Below, in pieces: positions 1-5,750 of a stretch of DNA of 13,862 nt (the stretch's first letter is position 1; each line of letters starts with the position of its first letter). Position numbers and translations under genes: made by a program. This DNA comes from Candidatus Stahliibacteriota bacterium (lineage in GTDB: Bacteria; Hydrothermota; Tepidihabitantia; SM23-42). The notes beneath the pieces were generated by a model, which saw only the letters and a program-made list of their open reading frames with translations, did not search any database and had not been told where the DNA came from. The stretch is taken from the NCBI GenBank assembly GCA_004376785.1, contig SOIY01000324.1, positions 1 to 13,862 of the forward strand. The letters run 5' to 3'.

Positions 1-35
1 GACTGCCCTGAATTTGAATTTGAAATTTAATAGGT

Positions 36-1463
36 TTATTTTAGTTTAACAACCTTCCTTAATAAAAACTCATTATTATTATTCAAAACACAGAAATAGG
101 TACCAGCTGATAATTGTCTACCGGCATTATCACTTCCATCCCAGGAGATAACAGTAGGGAATAAGGAGTAAGCAGTAGGCAGTGAAAATCCTTTCACTAA
201 TCGACCACTTGCATCATAGATTTTTAGCTCTGTGCTCTTAGCCCAATGCTCTATGCCAAAACTGATGTACGTCAACTTTGAAAATGGATTAGGTGCTATG
301 CGTAAAGAAATTGCTTTACACTCTGTTTTCGTATTCTCAATACCAATTGGATACTCAAAATCAGTAAAATAAATAATGTAAGGTGGAATTTCTCCTTGTG
401 TCCAGATTAAATACGCTCCACAGCAATTCGGAAATCTGATTGGTTCATCAATATTGAAACGTGTTCTTAATGAACCTCCATCATACCATCCGCCAGCCCA
501 CAGATAATAGATATTGTAATATATATCAATATAATCTGAAGAATCTTCTTGCCAAAAAACATAACTCCAGTTTTCACCAACTGTTGAAATAACTGGATAC
601 ATAGAATGTCCCTGGGTTGGATAACCTCCGCCTGGGTTACCGCCATAAAAAAATGCCTCTAAATTACTTGATGTACTATCTTCCCAGCAAGCAGACAATG
701 AATCCAGACCATGGGAAAAATCGAGCGAAGGATGTCGAAGCACATGCCAGTGGTCAGCTAAGGAAATTGTTGTTGACCAAATATTTCCTTCTTTATATCG
801 ACAAAGTATGTGATAAGGTGTGTAAGAACTAGTATCAACACAAGCCCACAATATATATATACGATTATCTGGCAGGAATATACTAATAGATGAATGTGAA
901 TTAGTTGTCTGTACAGAACCAAAATCACTTATCCTGAAGGTATCACTAAGAACACCATTATCGCATGAACGATAAAAGATTTGATTATACCCATCTACAT
1001 CCTCGGTCCAAGTAATATGGGCAACAAGGCTTGAATCAATCACTAAATCAGGAAGAATAGAATTCCCTGATGATTCACTTATATTTATTGGCGGTGCCCA
1101 GTCATCAAGACAGTCATAATAGACTTCGTAATTACCACTACCAGAATCAAAATACTGCCACGCAACATGACGGAATCCATATGTATCAACATCAAGTGCT
1201 GGACAAATGCCTTCATTAAGAGCAACTGGTGTCTGCCACGAAATACCCTCGTCAGTTGTAAAAATATAATATACACTATCTGAGGAATGATAAACAACAT
1301 GAATAGTGTCACTCATCCATTCGCCATTCTGCGTTACAATCTTGTGGCTGTTATTAAATGCAGTTGCATCGGATGAATTGGATGTAGTAACAAAATGATA
1401 TTGGGCACTGGCATACACACAGCATGTGATAAGACACAACAAACACTTTTGTTGTATAGACAT
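36..1463 (-). CDS. Secreted Asp-box (BNR-like) protein with C-terminal FlgD/Por-type sorting domain
   Basis: A 475-residue exported protein of unknown specific function. Residues 1-21 form a signal peptide (hydrophobic core LLCLITCCVYA, cleavage near ASAQ). The body is rich in aromatic and Asp/Ser residues and contains an Asp-box, TTDEGISW, of the kind found in sialidase-like beta-propellers; other blades are too divergent to count. The last ~90 residues carry the hallmarks of a FlgD-like/type IX secretion sorting domain: APNPF, LKIYDASGRLV, WDGSDNAGRQLSAGTYF and a basic end. This suggests surface display or secretion through the outer membrane. The start is supported by GGAGG 6 nt upstream of ATG and by a consensus promoter immediately before it. 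It is divergent from the ArsR-type gene. An odd point is the heptamer DNA repeat that encodes residues around LPTAYSLFPT in the sorting domain. The domain calls are firm; the ligand or enzymatic role is unknown. Confidence 0.85.
   Translation of the reverse strand: MSIQQKCLLCLITCCVYASAQYHFVTTSNSSDATAFNNSHKIVTQNGEWMSDTIHVVYHSSDSVYYIFTTDEGISWQTPVALNEGICPALDVDTYGFRHVAWQYFDSGSGNYEVYYDCLDDWAPPINISESSGNSILPDLVIDSSLVAHITWTEDVDGYNQIFYRSCDNGVLSDTFRISDFGSVQTTNSHSSISIFLPDNRIYILWACVDTSSYTPYHILCRYKEGNIWSTTISLADHWHVLRHPSLDFSHGLDSLSACWEDSTSSNLEAFFYGGNPGGGYPTQGHSMYPVISTVGENWSYVFWQEDSSDYIDIYYNIYYLWAGGWYDGGSLRTRFNIDEPIRFPNCCGAYLIWTQGEIPPYIIYFTDFEYPIGIENTKTECKAISLRIAPNPFSKLTYISFGIEHWAKSTELKIYDASGRLVKGFSLPTAYSLFPTVISWDGSDNAGRQLSAGTYFCVLNNNNEFLLRKVVKLK
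153..187. repeat. Degenerate heptamer tandem repeat inside a coding region
   Basis: Five consecutive 7-mers on the plus strand read AGTAGGG, AATAAGG, AGTAAGC, AGTAGGC and AGTGAAA; the last is partial. They lie within the sorting-domain part of the secreted-protein gene and, on its coding strand, supply the loop LPTAYSLFPT between GRLVKGFS and the conserved WDG. The register of 7 nt is not a multiple of 3, so the repeat is a DNA-level feature that the protein tolerates, not a protein repeat. Confidence 0.7.
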
Positions 1464-1479
1464 GTTATACCTCCAATAT

Positions 1480-1507
1480 ATTATACTATGGTTAAACTTT
1501 TTGTCAA
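1480..1507 (-). promoter_or_regulatory. Consensus promoter of the secreted-protein gene
   Basis: On the minus strand TTGACA (1507-1502), a 16-bp spacer and TATAAT (1485-1480) match the sigma70 consensus perfectly. Transcription would begin around 1473-1474, just ahead of the GGAGG ribosome binding site, giving a 5' leader of only about ten nucleotides. Confidence 0.8.
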
Positions 1508-1537
1508 GGGCAGTTTATGAAATTTCTGATCTGGTAA

Positions 1538-1578
1538 TCATTTTGTCATTTAGTCAATTGACATAATGATAAAATGAG
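1538..1578. repeat. 41-nt palindromic repeat, copy 1 (overlaps the ArsR-type promoter)
   Basis: An imperfect palindrome centred on CAATTG (1555-1560), with arms extending to 1538 and 1577. Its right half contains TTGACA (1558-1563), the -35 box of the following regulator gene. The same 41-nt block recurs at 1916-1956 and 4481-4521. In this copy G1545 lies opposite T1570, a pair that reads C-G in copy 3. It may be an operator, an RNA hairpin, or a member of a dispersed palindromic repeat family. Confidence 0.75.
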
Positions 1579-1585
1579 ATATAAT
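1558..1585 (+). promoter_or_regulatory. Consensus promoter of the ArsR-type gene, apparently leaderless
   Basis: TTGACA (1558-1563), a 16-bp spacer and TATAAT (1580-1585). The ATG at 1591 begins 6 nt after the -10 box, so transcription should start at or next to the initiation codon. No Shine-Dalgarno is present before the ATG, which agrees with a leaderless transcript. Confidence 0.8.
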
Positions 1586-1590
1586 ATATT

Positions 1591-1899
1591 ATGGCTAAGA
1601 AAAAAATACCAGAAATTCGATATCGGGCATCACGGATTTGCCGAGCTATGGGGAATCCTACTGCCTATGAAGTCTTACATATCCTAAAAAAAGGAGAAAG
1701 AACACCGGAAGAATTGGCAAAACTACTTGGGGTGAGTCTTCCGACTATTTCTCAGGTTCTTCGATCACTAAGAGATTTGGATTTAGTTCGGTATGAGGTT
1801 AAGTGGCGAAACCGTATTTACTGGATTAAGACTGATGTTGTAGTTAGAGTAATGACAAATCTCGAACAACTCGTAAAGATAATAGAAAACATGAAGTGA
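1591..1899 (+). CDS. ArsR-family winged helix-turn-helix transcriptional regulator
   Basis: A 102-residue, single-domain DNA-binding protein. Residues 13-62 show the ArsR-type fold: a first helix with AMGNPTAYEVLHILKKGERT, then a helix-turn-helix PEELAKLLGVSLPTISQVLRSLRDL (recognition helix about 48-62), then the wing (LVRYEVKWRNRIYWI), and a final helix that probably dimerises. The ELCVC-type metal site is absent and there is a single Cys, so a metal sensor of the classical ArsR/SmtB kind is unlikely and the signal is unknown. The promoter looks leaderless, and its -35 box lies inside a palindrome, which would suit autoregulation. The gene is flanked on both sides by copies of that palindrome and is divergent from the secreted-protein gene, a possible target. 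Confidence 0.85.
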   Translation: MAKKKIPEIRYRASRICRAMGNPTAYEVLHILKKGERTPEELAKLLGVSLPTISQVLRSLRDLDLVRYEVKWRNRIYWIKTDVVVRVMTNLEQLVKIIENMK

Positions 1900-1915
1900 T
1901 AAAGCGTCATCCTCA

Positions 1916-1956
1916 TCGTTTTGTCATTTAGGCAATTGACAAAACGATAAAATGAG
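1916..1956. repeat. 41-nt palindromic repeat, copy 2
   Basis: Second copy of the CAATTG-centred palindrome (centre 1935/1936), starting 17 nt after the ArsR-type stop codon. It differs from copy 1 at a handful of positions and its arms contain more mismatches. It contains TTGACA at 1936-1941 but no -10 box at a suitable distance, so it does not look like a promoter here. Confidence 0.7.
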
Positions 1957-2337
1957 CTGACGGTCGGGTTGTTAAAATACGCCTTGTAATCTCATAAAAT
2001 ATAATAAGATTGCCACACCCTGATCCCACGCGTTATACGCGAATAAGTCTTGCTATTCCACTTCTTCTTGAGTTAGCGCTAATTGTAACCTTTCAGTAAA
2101 CTAATAATCTGTGTAATCATTTAAAAATCTGGGCAATCTGTGTATTGAAACTTTTCCCGATTTTAAACGTATTATATATATAAATGAAGGCAATTTTAGG
2201 TATTTACCCCGTTTAGATAGCAAGTATCTAATGGGGTTTAGGAATTTAGGTATTTACCCAAGCCCGTTATAAACGAGCTGGGTTTAGGCATTTTATATTT
2301 TTAGGTATTTCGGTATTTTGTTTTACAAGGAGGTTCA
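1957..2337. other. Long non-coding leader region before the DUF5916 gene
   Basis: No gene is visible between the second palindrome and the DUF5916 start. The stretch holds a small hairpin CGCGT-TAT-ACGCG (2029-2041), a lone TATAAT (2000-2005) without a good -35, and a weak promoter candidate TTGAAA (2145-2150) with TATTAT (2170-2175) at a poor 19-bp spacing. It ends in the tandem hairpin block at 2194-2310. AAGGAGG (2328-2334) is a strong ribosome binding site. The true transcription start cannot be chosen from sequence alone. Confidence 0.5.
2194..2310 (+). repeat. Tandem ~50-bp hairpin-bearing repeats ahead of the DUF5916 gene
   Basis: The motif TTTAGGTATTTACCC occurs at 2195 and again at 2245, exactly 50 bp apart, and a shorter TTTTAGGTATTT follows near 2299. 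Each full unit encloses a hairpin. Unit 1: CCCC (2207-2210) pairs with GGGG (2233-2236) and TAGATA (2214-2219) with TATCTA (2225-2230). Unit 2: ACCC (2256-2259) pairs with GGGT near 2280, with inner CGTT/AACG. Stems and loops differ in sequence while the flanks are conserved. Confidence 0.6.
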
Positions 2338-4449
2338 ATGAATATTTTATTATTATTTTTGCTAACAATAAATAATGATAAGGTCGTTGAGGTGCGGTTT
2401 ACAGAGACTGCACCACGGATTGATGGGGTGATTGAGGAAGTCTGGCAGGCAGCGGACTCGGCTTACGATTTTGTCCAATTTGAACCTTACGAAAAGACTG
2501 AACCTACTGAAAAAACTGTAGTTTATGTATTACAGGATAAAGAAAATCTCTATTTTGCGTTCCGCTGTTATGCAGAAAAGCATAAGCCAACAGCCTGTTT
2601 AACTGCTGATGAGGATGATATTAGAATGGGTATAGATACTTTTGGCAGTAAAACTACAGCCTATTACTTCTTGGTATATGCAAGTGGAATAAAGAATGAA
2701 GGCTGGATACTTGATAATGGCAGAACCCTTGATGATTCCTGGGAGGGTGTCTGGTATAGGGCAGTCAAACTATACGACGACCGTTTTGAAGTAGAAATAA
2801 AGATACCATTTAAGTCAATTCGATATAAGAAAGGACTTGATGAGTGGAATATAATCGTTGGCCGATACATTGCGCACAATCGGGAAACAGATATGTGGAA
2901 GGAATTCTTACAGAAAGAAGGGGTTTTAATTTCTCAGTATGGCACATTAAAAGGTGTAAATCCACAAACCACTGGTTACTATTTTGAGCTCTACCCAGAG
3001 GCGTACTTAAGACACGACAAATATGAAGGTGAAGAAGGTGAATATAAGCCAAGTATCAGTTTAAATTTCAAGTGGGATGTTACTCCGCAGACAACCATTA
3101 ATGCAACTGTTTATCCAGACTTTGCCCAGATTGAATCTGACCCCTTTGAACTCAACCTATCTCGTTATCCTATTTACTTAGATGAACGAAGACCATTCTT
3201 CCTCGAGGGTAAGGATATATTCCGAATGGCGGATTTTGGTGACATGGGATTCTTTGATCCATTAGAAATATTTTATTCCCGTAAAATAGGAAAATTGGTA
3301 AAAAACGATGCAGTACCGATCATAGGTGGATTAAAATTGACAAATAAATCCGAAAGCTGGAATATAGGAGCCTTAGGCGCCTACACAGACGAGTATGTTG
3401 ATACCTTGAATGGAATTGATGAGCCCAATCAATGGTTTGGTGTGCTGAGGGCAAAACGCAGTGTATTTGAAAACTCAGATATTGGTATGCTCTTTAGCGG
3501 AACAATGATAGATAAAGATAATTACAACTATGCATTTGGGCTTGACGGAGTATATCGTAAAGGGGCTAACCAATTTATTGTGCAGGGGGCAGTGAGTGAT
3601 AAGAGTGAAAAGCGTGGTTGGGCATTAAACACTGGTTATTTTGGTTATATCAAAAACTTTATTATGTTTGCATCTGCTCAGGCGATTAATGACTCCTTTG
3701 ATGTTAGCGATATTGGATTTGTTCCGTGGGCTGGTCAGAAGAAACTCTTCGTCATGAGTGGTCCTTATAAACAATTTCAAAAGGGATTTATTCGCGATTA
3801 CTTTATAGCACCAGGGATAAATGTTATTCAGGAACCAGGGAATACAAATTGGTCAAAACTTGGCGCCATAGAGATCAATGGCCATTTTCGAAACAACTGG
3901 GGTTTTGATTGTTTTGCTTCAATTGGTCCCTATTATGAAGTAGATACAAATTACGTTTATCGTACCATAAATCTATCAATCTGGGGGAATCTCTTTGGGA
4001 ATCATATTGATTTTGGCGGCGATTATTCCTATACATATAATTATTTGCGTGGATTTCTTGCTTACCAGGGGTCGAACAGGTTCTCATATAGCTATTCAAT
4101 AATACCACAACTGAGCATTGGTTTAGCATCCTACCTGTGGGTTGAATGGGATACACGCAATACTATTGTTGCGATGTGGCCAATGTTCAGGCCAAGAATC
4201 AATATAAGATTTAATGCGGATATCAGTTTGACCGTTTTCAATGAGCTTGTTACGCAAATGCCAGGTACAGATTTTGGTGAAACAGAGTTATTGTCAAATC
4301 GATTTGGCCTGCTTTTCTCCTGGAACTTCTTGCCTAAATCCTGGTTTTATGTTGCACTCAATGATTATCGAGAAAAAGGTGAATTGGGCAGTTTGGATCC
4401 CCAATACCGCATTGGAGCAATCAAAGCGAAGTATTTGATATACTTCTAA
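2338..4449 (+). CDS. CBM9-like/DUF5916 outer-membrane beta-barrel protein
   Basis: A 703-residue envelope protein of the DUF5916 family, whose members pair an N-terminal CBM9-like sandwich with a C-terminal outer-membrane barrel; the substrate or partner is unknown. A very short hydrophobic leader (MNILLLFLLTI) precedes the CBM9-like domain at about 17-200 (PRIDGVIEEVWQAAD; VVYVLQDKENLYFAFRCYA). The diagnostic DUF5916 signature follows: YPDFAQIESDPFELNLSRYP (about 260-279) then YLDERRPFFLEGKDIF. From about 300 to the end, alternating aromatic/polar strands suit a barrel, and the last residue is Phe (KAKYLIYF), as in the beta-signal read by the Bam complex. AAGGAGG supports the start. It has a long structured leader and a palindromic repeat 31 nt after its stop. 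The signal peptide is unusually short, but no better upstream start is seen. Confidence 0.88.
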   Translation: MNILLLFLLTINNDKVVEVRFTETAPRIDGVIEEVWQAADSAYDFVQFEPYEKTEPTEKTVVYVLQDKENLYFAFRCYAEKHKPTACLTADEDDIRMGIDTFGSKTTAYYFLVYASGIKNEGWILDNGRTLDDSWEGVWYRAVKLYDDRFEVEIKIPFKSIRYKKGLDEWNIIVGRYIAHNRETDMWKEFLQKEGVLISQYGTLKGVNPQTTGYYFELYPEAYLRHDKYEGEEGEYKPSISLNFKWDVTPQTTINATVYPDFAQIESDPFELNLSRYPIYLDERRPFFLEGKDIFRMADFGDMGFFDPLEIFYSRKIGKLVKNDAVPIIGGLKLTNKSESWNIGALGAYTDEYVDTLNGIDEPNQWFGVLRAKRSVFENSDIGMLFSGTMIDKDNYNYAFGLDGVYRKGANQFIVQGAVSDKSEKRGWALNTGYFGYIKNFIMFASAQAINDSFDVSDIGFVPWAGQKKLFVMSGPYKQFQKGFIRDYFIAPGINVIQEPGNTNWSKLGAIEINGHFRNNWGFDCFASIGPYYEVDTNYVYRTINLSIWGNLFGNHIDFGGDYSYTYNYLRGFLAYQGSNRFSYSYSIIPQLSIGLASYLWVEWDTRNTIVAMWPMFRPRINIRFNADISLTVFNELVTQMPGTDFGETELLSNRFGLLFSWNFLPKSWFYVALNDYREKGELGSLDPQYRIGAIKAKYLIYF

Positions 4450-4480
4450 TTATTGAATCAGTAAATTACCTACCCCTTTT

Positions 4481-4521
4481 TCATTTTCTCATTTAGTCAA
4501 TTGACAAAATGAGAAAATGAG
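4481..4521. repeat. 41-nt palindromic repeat, copy 3
   Basis: The best-formed copy: arms 4481-4500 and 4501-4520 are complementary at every position except A4495/A4506. It begins 31 nt after the DUF5916 stop and has no T-tract, so a classical intrinsic terminator is not obvious, though transcript 3'-end protection is possible. Relative to copies 1 and 2 the G opposite T has become C4488 opposite G4513, a compensatory change. Confidence 0.75.
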
Positions 4522-4573
4522 GATAGATGATTGTTGTAGTTTTGGCTTGCCGATACTAAATCAATACCATAGC

Positions 4574-4602
4574 TTGACTTTTGTTCGCCTCTGTTGTATA
4601 CT
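4574..4602 (+). promoter_or_regulatory. Promoter for the hemolysin III-like gene and preceding small ORF
   Basis: TTGACT (4574-4579), a 17-bp spacer and TATACT (4597-4602). Initiation near 4609 would give a leader of roughly 60 nt to the small ORF at 4671. Confidence 0.7.
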
Positions 4603-4670
4603 ACTATAAGTTTTTTTGGCTTTTGAATAAAGAGAATTTGAATAACGAGGAATTTCTCAAAGAGGATGCG

Positions 4671-4775
4671 ATGAAAAGCAAAACCATTATTTATGAAATC
4701 GTGTACACAAACAAGGATTTAATCAAGCAGAAAAAGCAAAAGTATTTACAAACTCAAAGAGAAGCAGGTCACTAA
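4671..4775 (+). CDS. Possible 34-residue Lys-rich small protein or leader peptide
   Basis: An ATG preceded by GAGG at 5-nt spacing opens a 34-codon frame (MKSKTIIYEIVYTNKDLIKQ, then a Lys/Gln-rich, probably helical tail ending EAGH). It lies just downstream of a good promoter, and its stop (4773-4775) is separated by one base from the TTG start of the hemolysin III-like gene, whose own ribosome binding site is poor. That arrangement favours translational coupling, so it may be a leader peptide as much as a functional protein. I do not recognise the family. The frame is open further upstream without an ATG. Existence as a translated ORF is plausible but unproven. Confidence 0.4.
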   Translation: MKSKTIIYEIVYTNKDLIKQKKQKYLQTQREAGH

Positions 4776-4776
4776 T

Positions 4777-5424
4777 TTGATAAACAGCAAACCACACCGG
4801 GGTGAAGAGCTGGTTAATGCTATTACGCATGGCCTGGGCGCAGGGCTGAGCATTGCAGCACTGGTTCTTCTTGTAGTTTTTGCCAGCATCCATGGTAGCG
4901 CCTGGCACATAGTGAGCTTCAGTATCTACGGGACAACGTTAATCCTGTTATACCTGAGCTCGACCCTTTATCATAGTTTCAGAAATGAGCGAGTTAAATA
5001 CTTATTCAAAATCTTTGACCATTCTGCAATATTTTTGTGTATTGCAGGTACGTATACGCCTTTTACCTTGATAACGCTTCGCGGAGCTTTAGGGTGGACC
5101 ATTTTCGGCACAATATGGGGACTGGCTGCACTTGGCATCGTGTTCAAGGTTTTCCTTGTAAACAAGTACACGATACTCTCTACCATAGTGTATATTCTCA
5201 TGGGGTGGATGGCGATTATCGCCATAAAACCGCTTTTTTCATCCCTGCCGCGCGTGGGTTTTTTCTGGCTGTTGCTCGGCGGTGTATTGTTCACCCTGGG
5301 CATTGTATTTTATGGAAATCGCAGGATGCCTTATAGTCATGCAATTTGGCACCTTTTTGTTTTAGCAGGGAGTATCTGTCATTTTTTCTCAATTTTTTTA
5401 TACTTGCTCCAATGGCGTGGTTGA
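4777..5424 (+). CDS. Hemolysin III family (PAQR-like) integral membrane protein
   Basis: A 215-residue protein with seven probable membrane segments, typical in length for the bacterial hemolysin III/YqfA branch of the PAQR superfamily, whose bacterial function is poorly defined. Family marks are visible in order: E10/N14 with THG (RGEELVNAITHGLGAG), S62-x3-H66 in SSTLYHSF, D81-H82 in FDHSAIF, and H188-x3-H192 in SHAIWHLF. H66, H188 and H192 correspond to the zinc-binding histidines of this superfamily. No ATG is available at a sensible place; TTG at 4777 is the start that keeps the conserved N-terminus. It probably relies on the 34-codon ORF ending one base upstream. Its stop codon lies inside the -35 box of the next gene's promoter. 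Confidence 0.85.
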   Translation: MINSKPHRGEELVNAITHGLGAGLSIAALVLLVVFASIHGSAWHIVSFSIYGTTLILLYLSSTLYHSFRNERVKYLFKIFDHSAIFLCIAGTYTPFTLITLRGALGWTIFGTIWGLAALGIVFKVFLVNKYTILSTIVYILMGWMAIIAIKPLFSSLPRVGFFWLLLGGVLFTLGIVFYGNRRMPYSHAIWHLFVLAGSICHFFSIFLYLLQWRG

Positions 5425-5448
5425 CAGACGTGTACTCATAGATATACT
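5421..5448 (+). promoter_or_regulatory. Promoter of the tautomerase gene, overlapping the previous stop codon
   Basis: TTGACA (5421-5426), a 16-bp spacer and TATACT (5443-5448). The TGA stop of the hemolysin III-like gene (5422-5424) is contained in the -35 hexamer, so upstream transcription would run straight through this promoter. Confidence 0.78.
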
Positions 5449-5496
5449 TTTTTATTCGGAGATAAAAAAATATTTAATCAAAGGAGGTGAATTACA

Positions 5497-5685
5497 ATGC
5501 CAACGATTACGGTAGAAGGACCGCCAATCAAGGAGATTGAACGAAAAAGGCAACTGGTGAAAAAACTGACTGCTGCAGCAATTGAAATATACAACATCAA
5601 GCACATTGTTGTTCTTATACGAGAAAATGCTCCTGAGAATGTAGGAGTAAACGGGGAATTGATAGCAGATCGGCATAAAAAATAA
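5497..5685 (+). CDS. 4-oxalocrotonate tautomerase family protein
   Basis: A 62-residue member of the tautomerase/MIF superfamily, the usual length for the single-unit 4-OT class that assembles as hexamers. Met is followed directly by Pro (MPTITVEGPP), the N-terminal proline that acts as the catalytic base after Met removal. The family pattern continues with KRQLVKKLTAAAIEIY and the C-terminal strand region ENVGVNGEL. An Arg in VVLIRENAPE sits near where the substrate-binding arginine is found in 4-OT. The ribosome binding site AAAGGAGGTGA is excellent and the gene has its own promoter. No catechol meta-cleavage genes are nearby, so a degradative role is not indicated and the physiological substrate is unknown. 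Confidence 0.88.
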   Translation: MPTITVEGPPIKEIERKRQLVKKLTAAAIEIYNIKHIVVLIRENAPENVGVNGELIADRHKK

Positions 5686-5695
5686 TATTTAATTA

Positions 5696-5723
5696 TTGAG
5701 CAGTAAATTAAGGTAAGTATAAT
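5696..5723 (+). promoter_or_regulatory. Promoter of the TPR protein gene
   Basis: TTGAGC (5696-5701), a 16-bp spacer and a perfect TATAAT (5718-5723). Initiation near 5730 leaves about 20 nt carrying AAGGAGG before the ATG at 5751. The segment around the -35 resembles the sequence after the DUF5916 stop (AATTATTGA...CAGTAAATTA in both). Confidence 0.65.
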
Positions 5724-5750
5724 ATTTTGGGTACAAAAAAAGGAGGTAAA

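Noticed and set aside
1538..1578. The palindromic repeat as a CRISPR repeat
   Set aside because: The three copies are hundreds to thousands of bases apart with genes between them and no regular spacers.
1936..1941. TTGACA in palindrome copy 2 as a promoter for the DUF5916 gene
   Set aside because: No -10 hexamer lies 15-19 bp downstream, and the gene start is about 400 bp away.
5727..5750. An upstream TTG start for the TPR protein
   Set aside because: It would translate the ribosome binding site and bury the signal peptide; ATG at 5751 has AAGGAGG in front of it.
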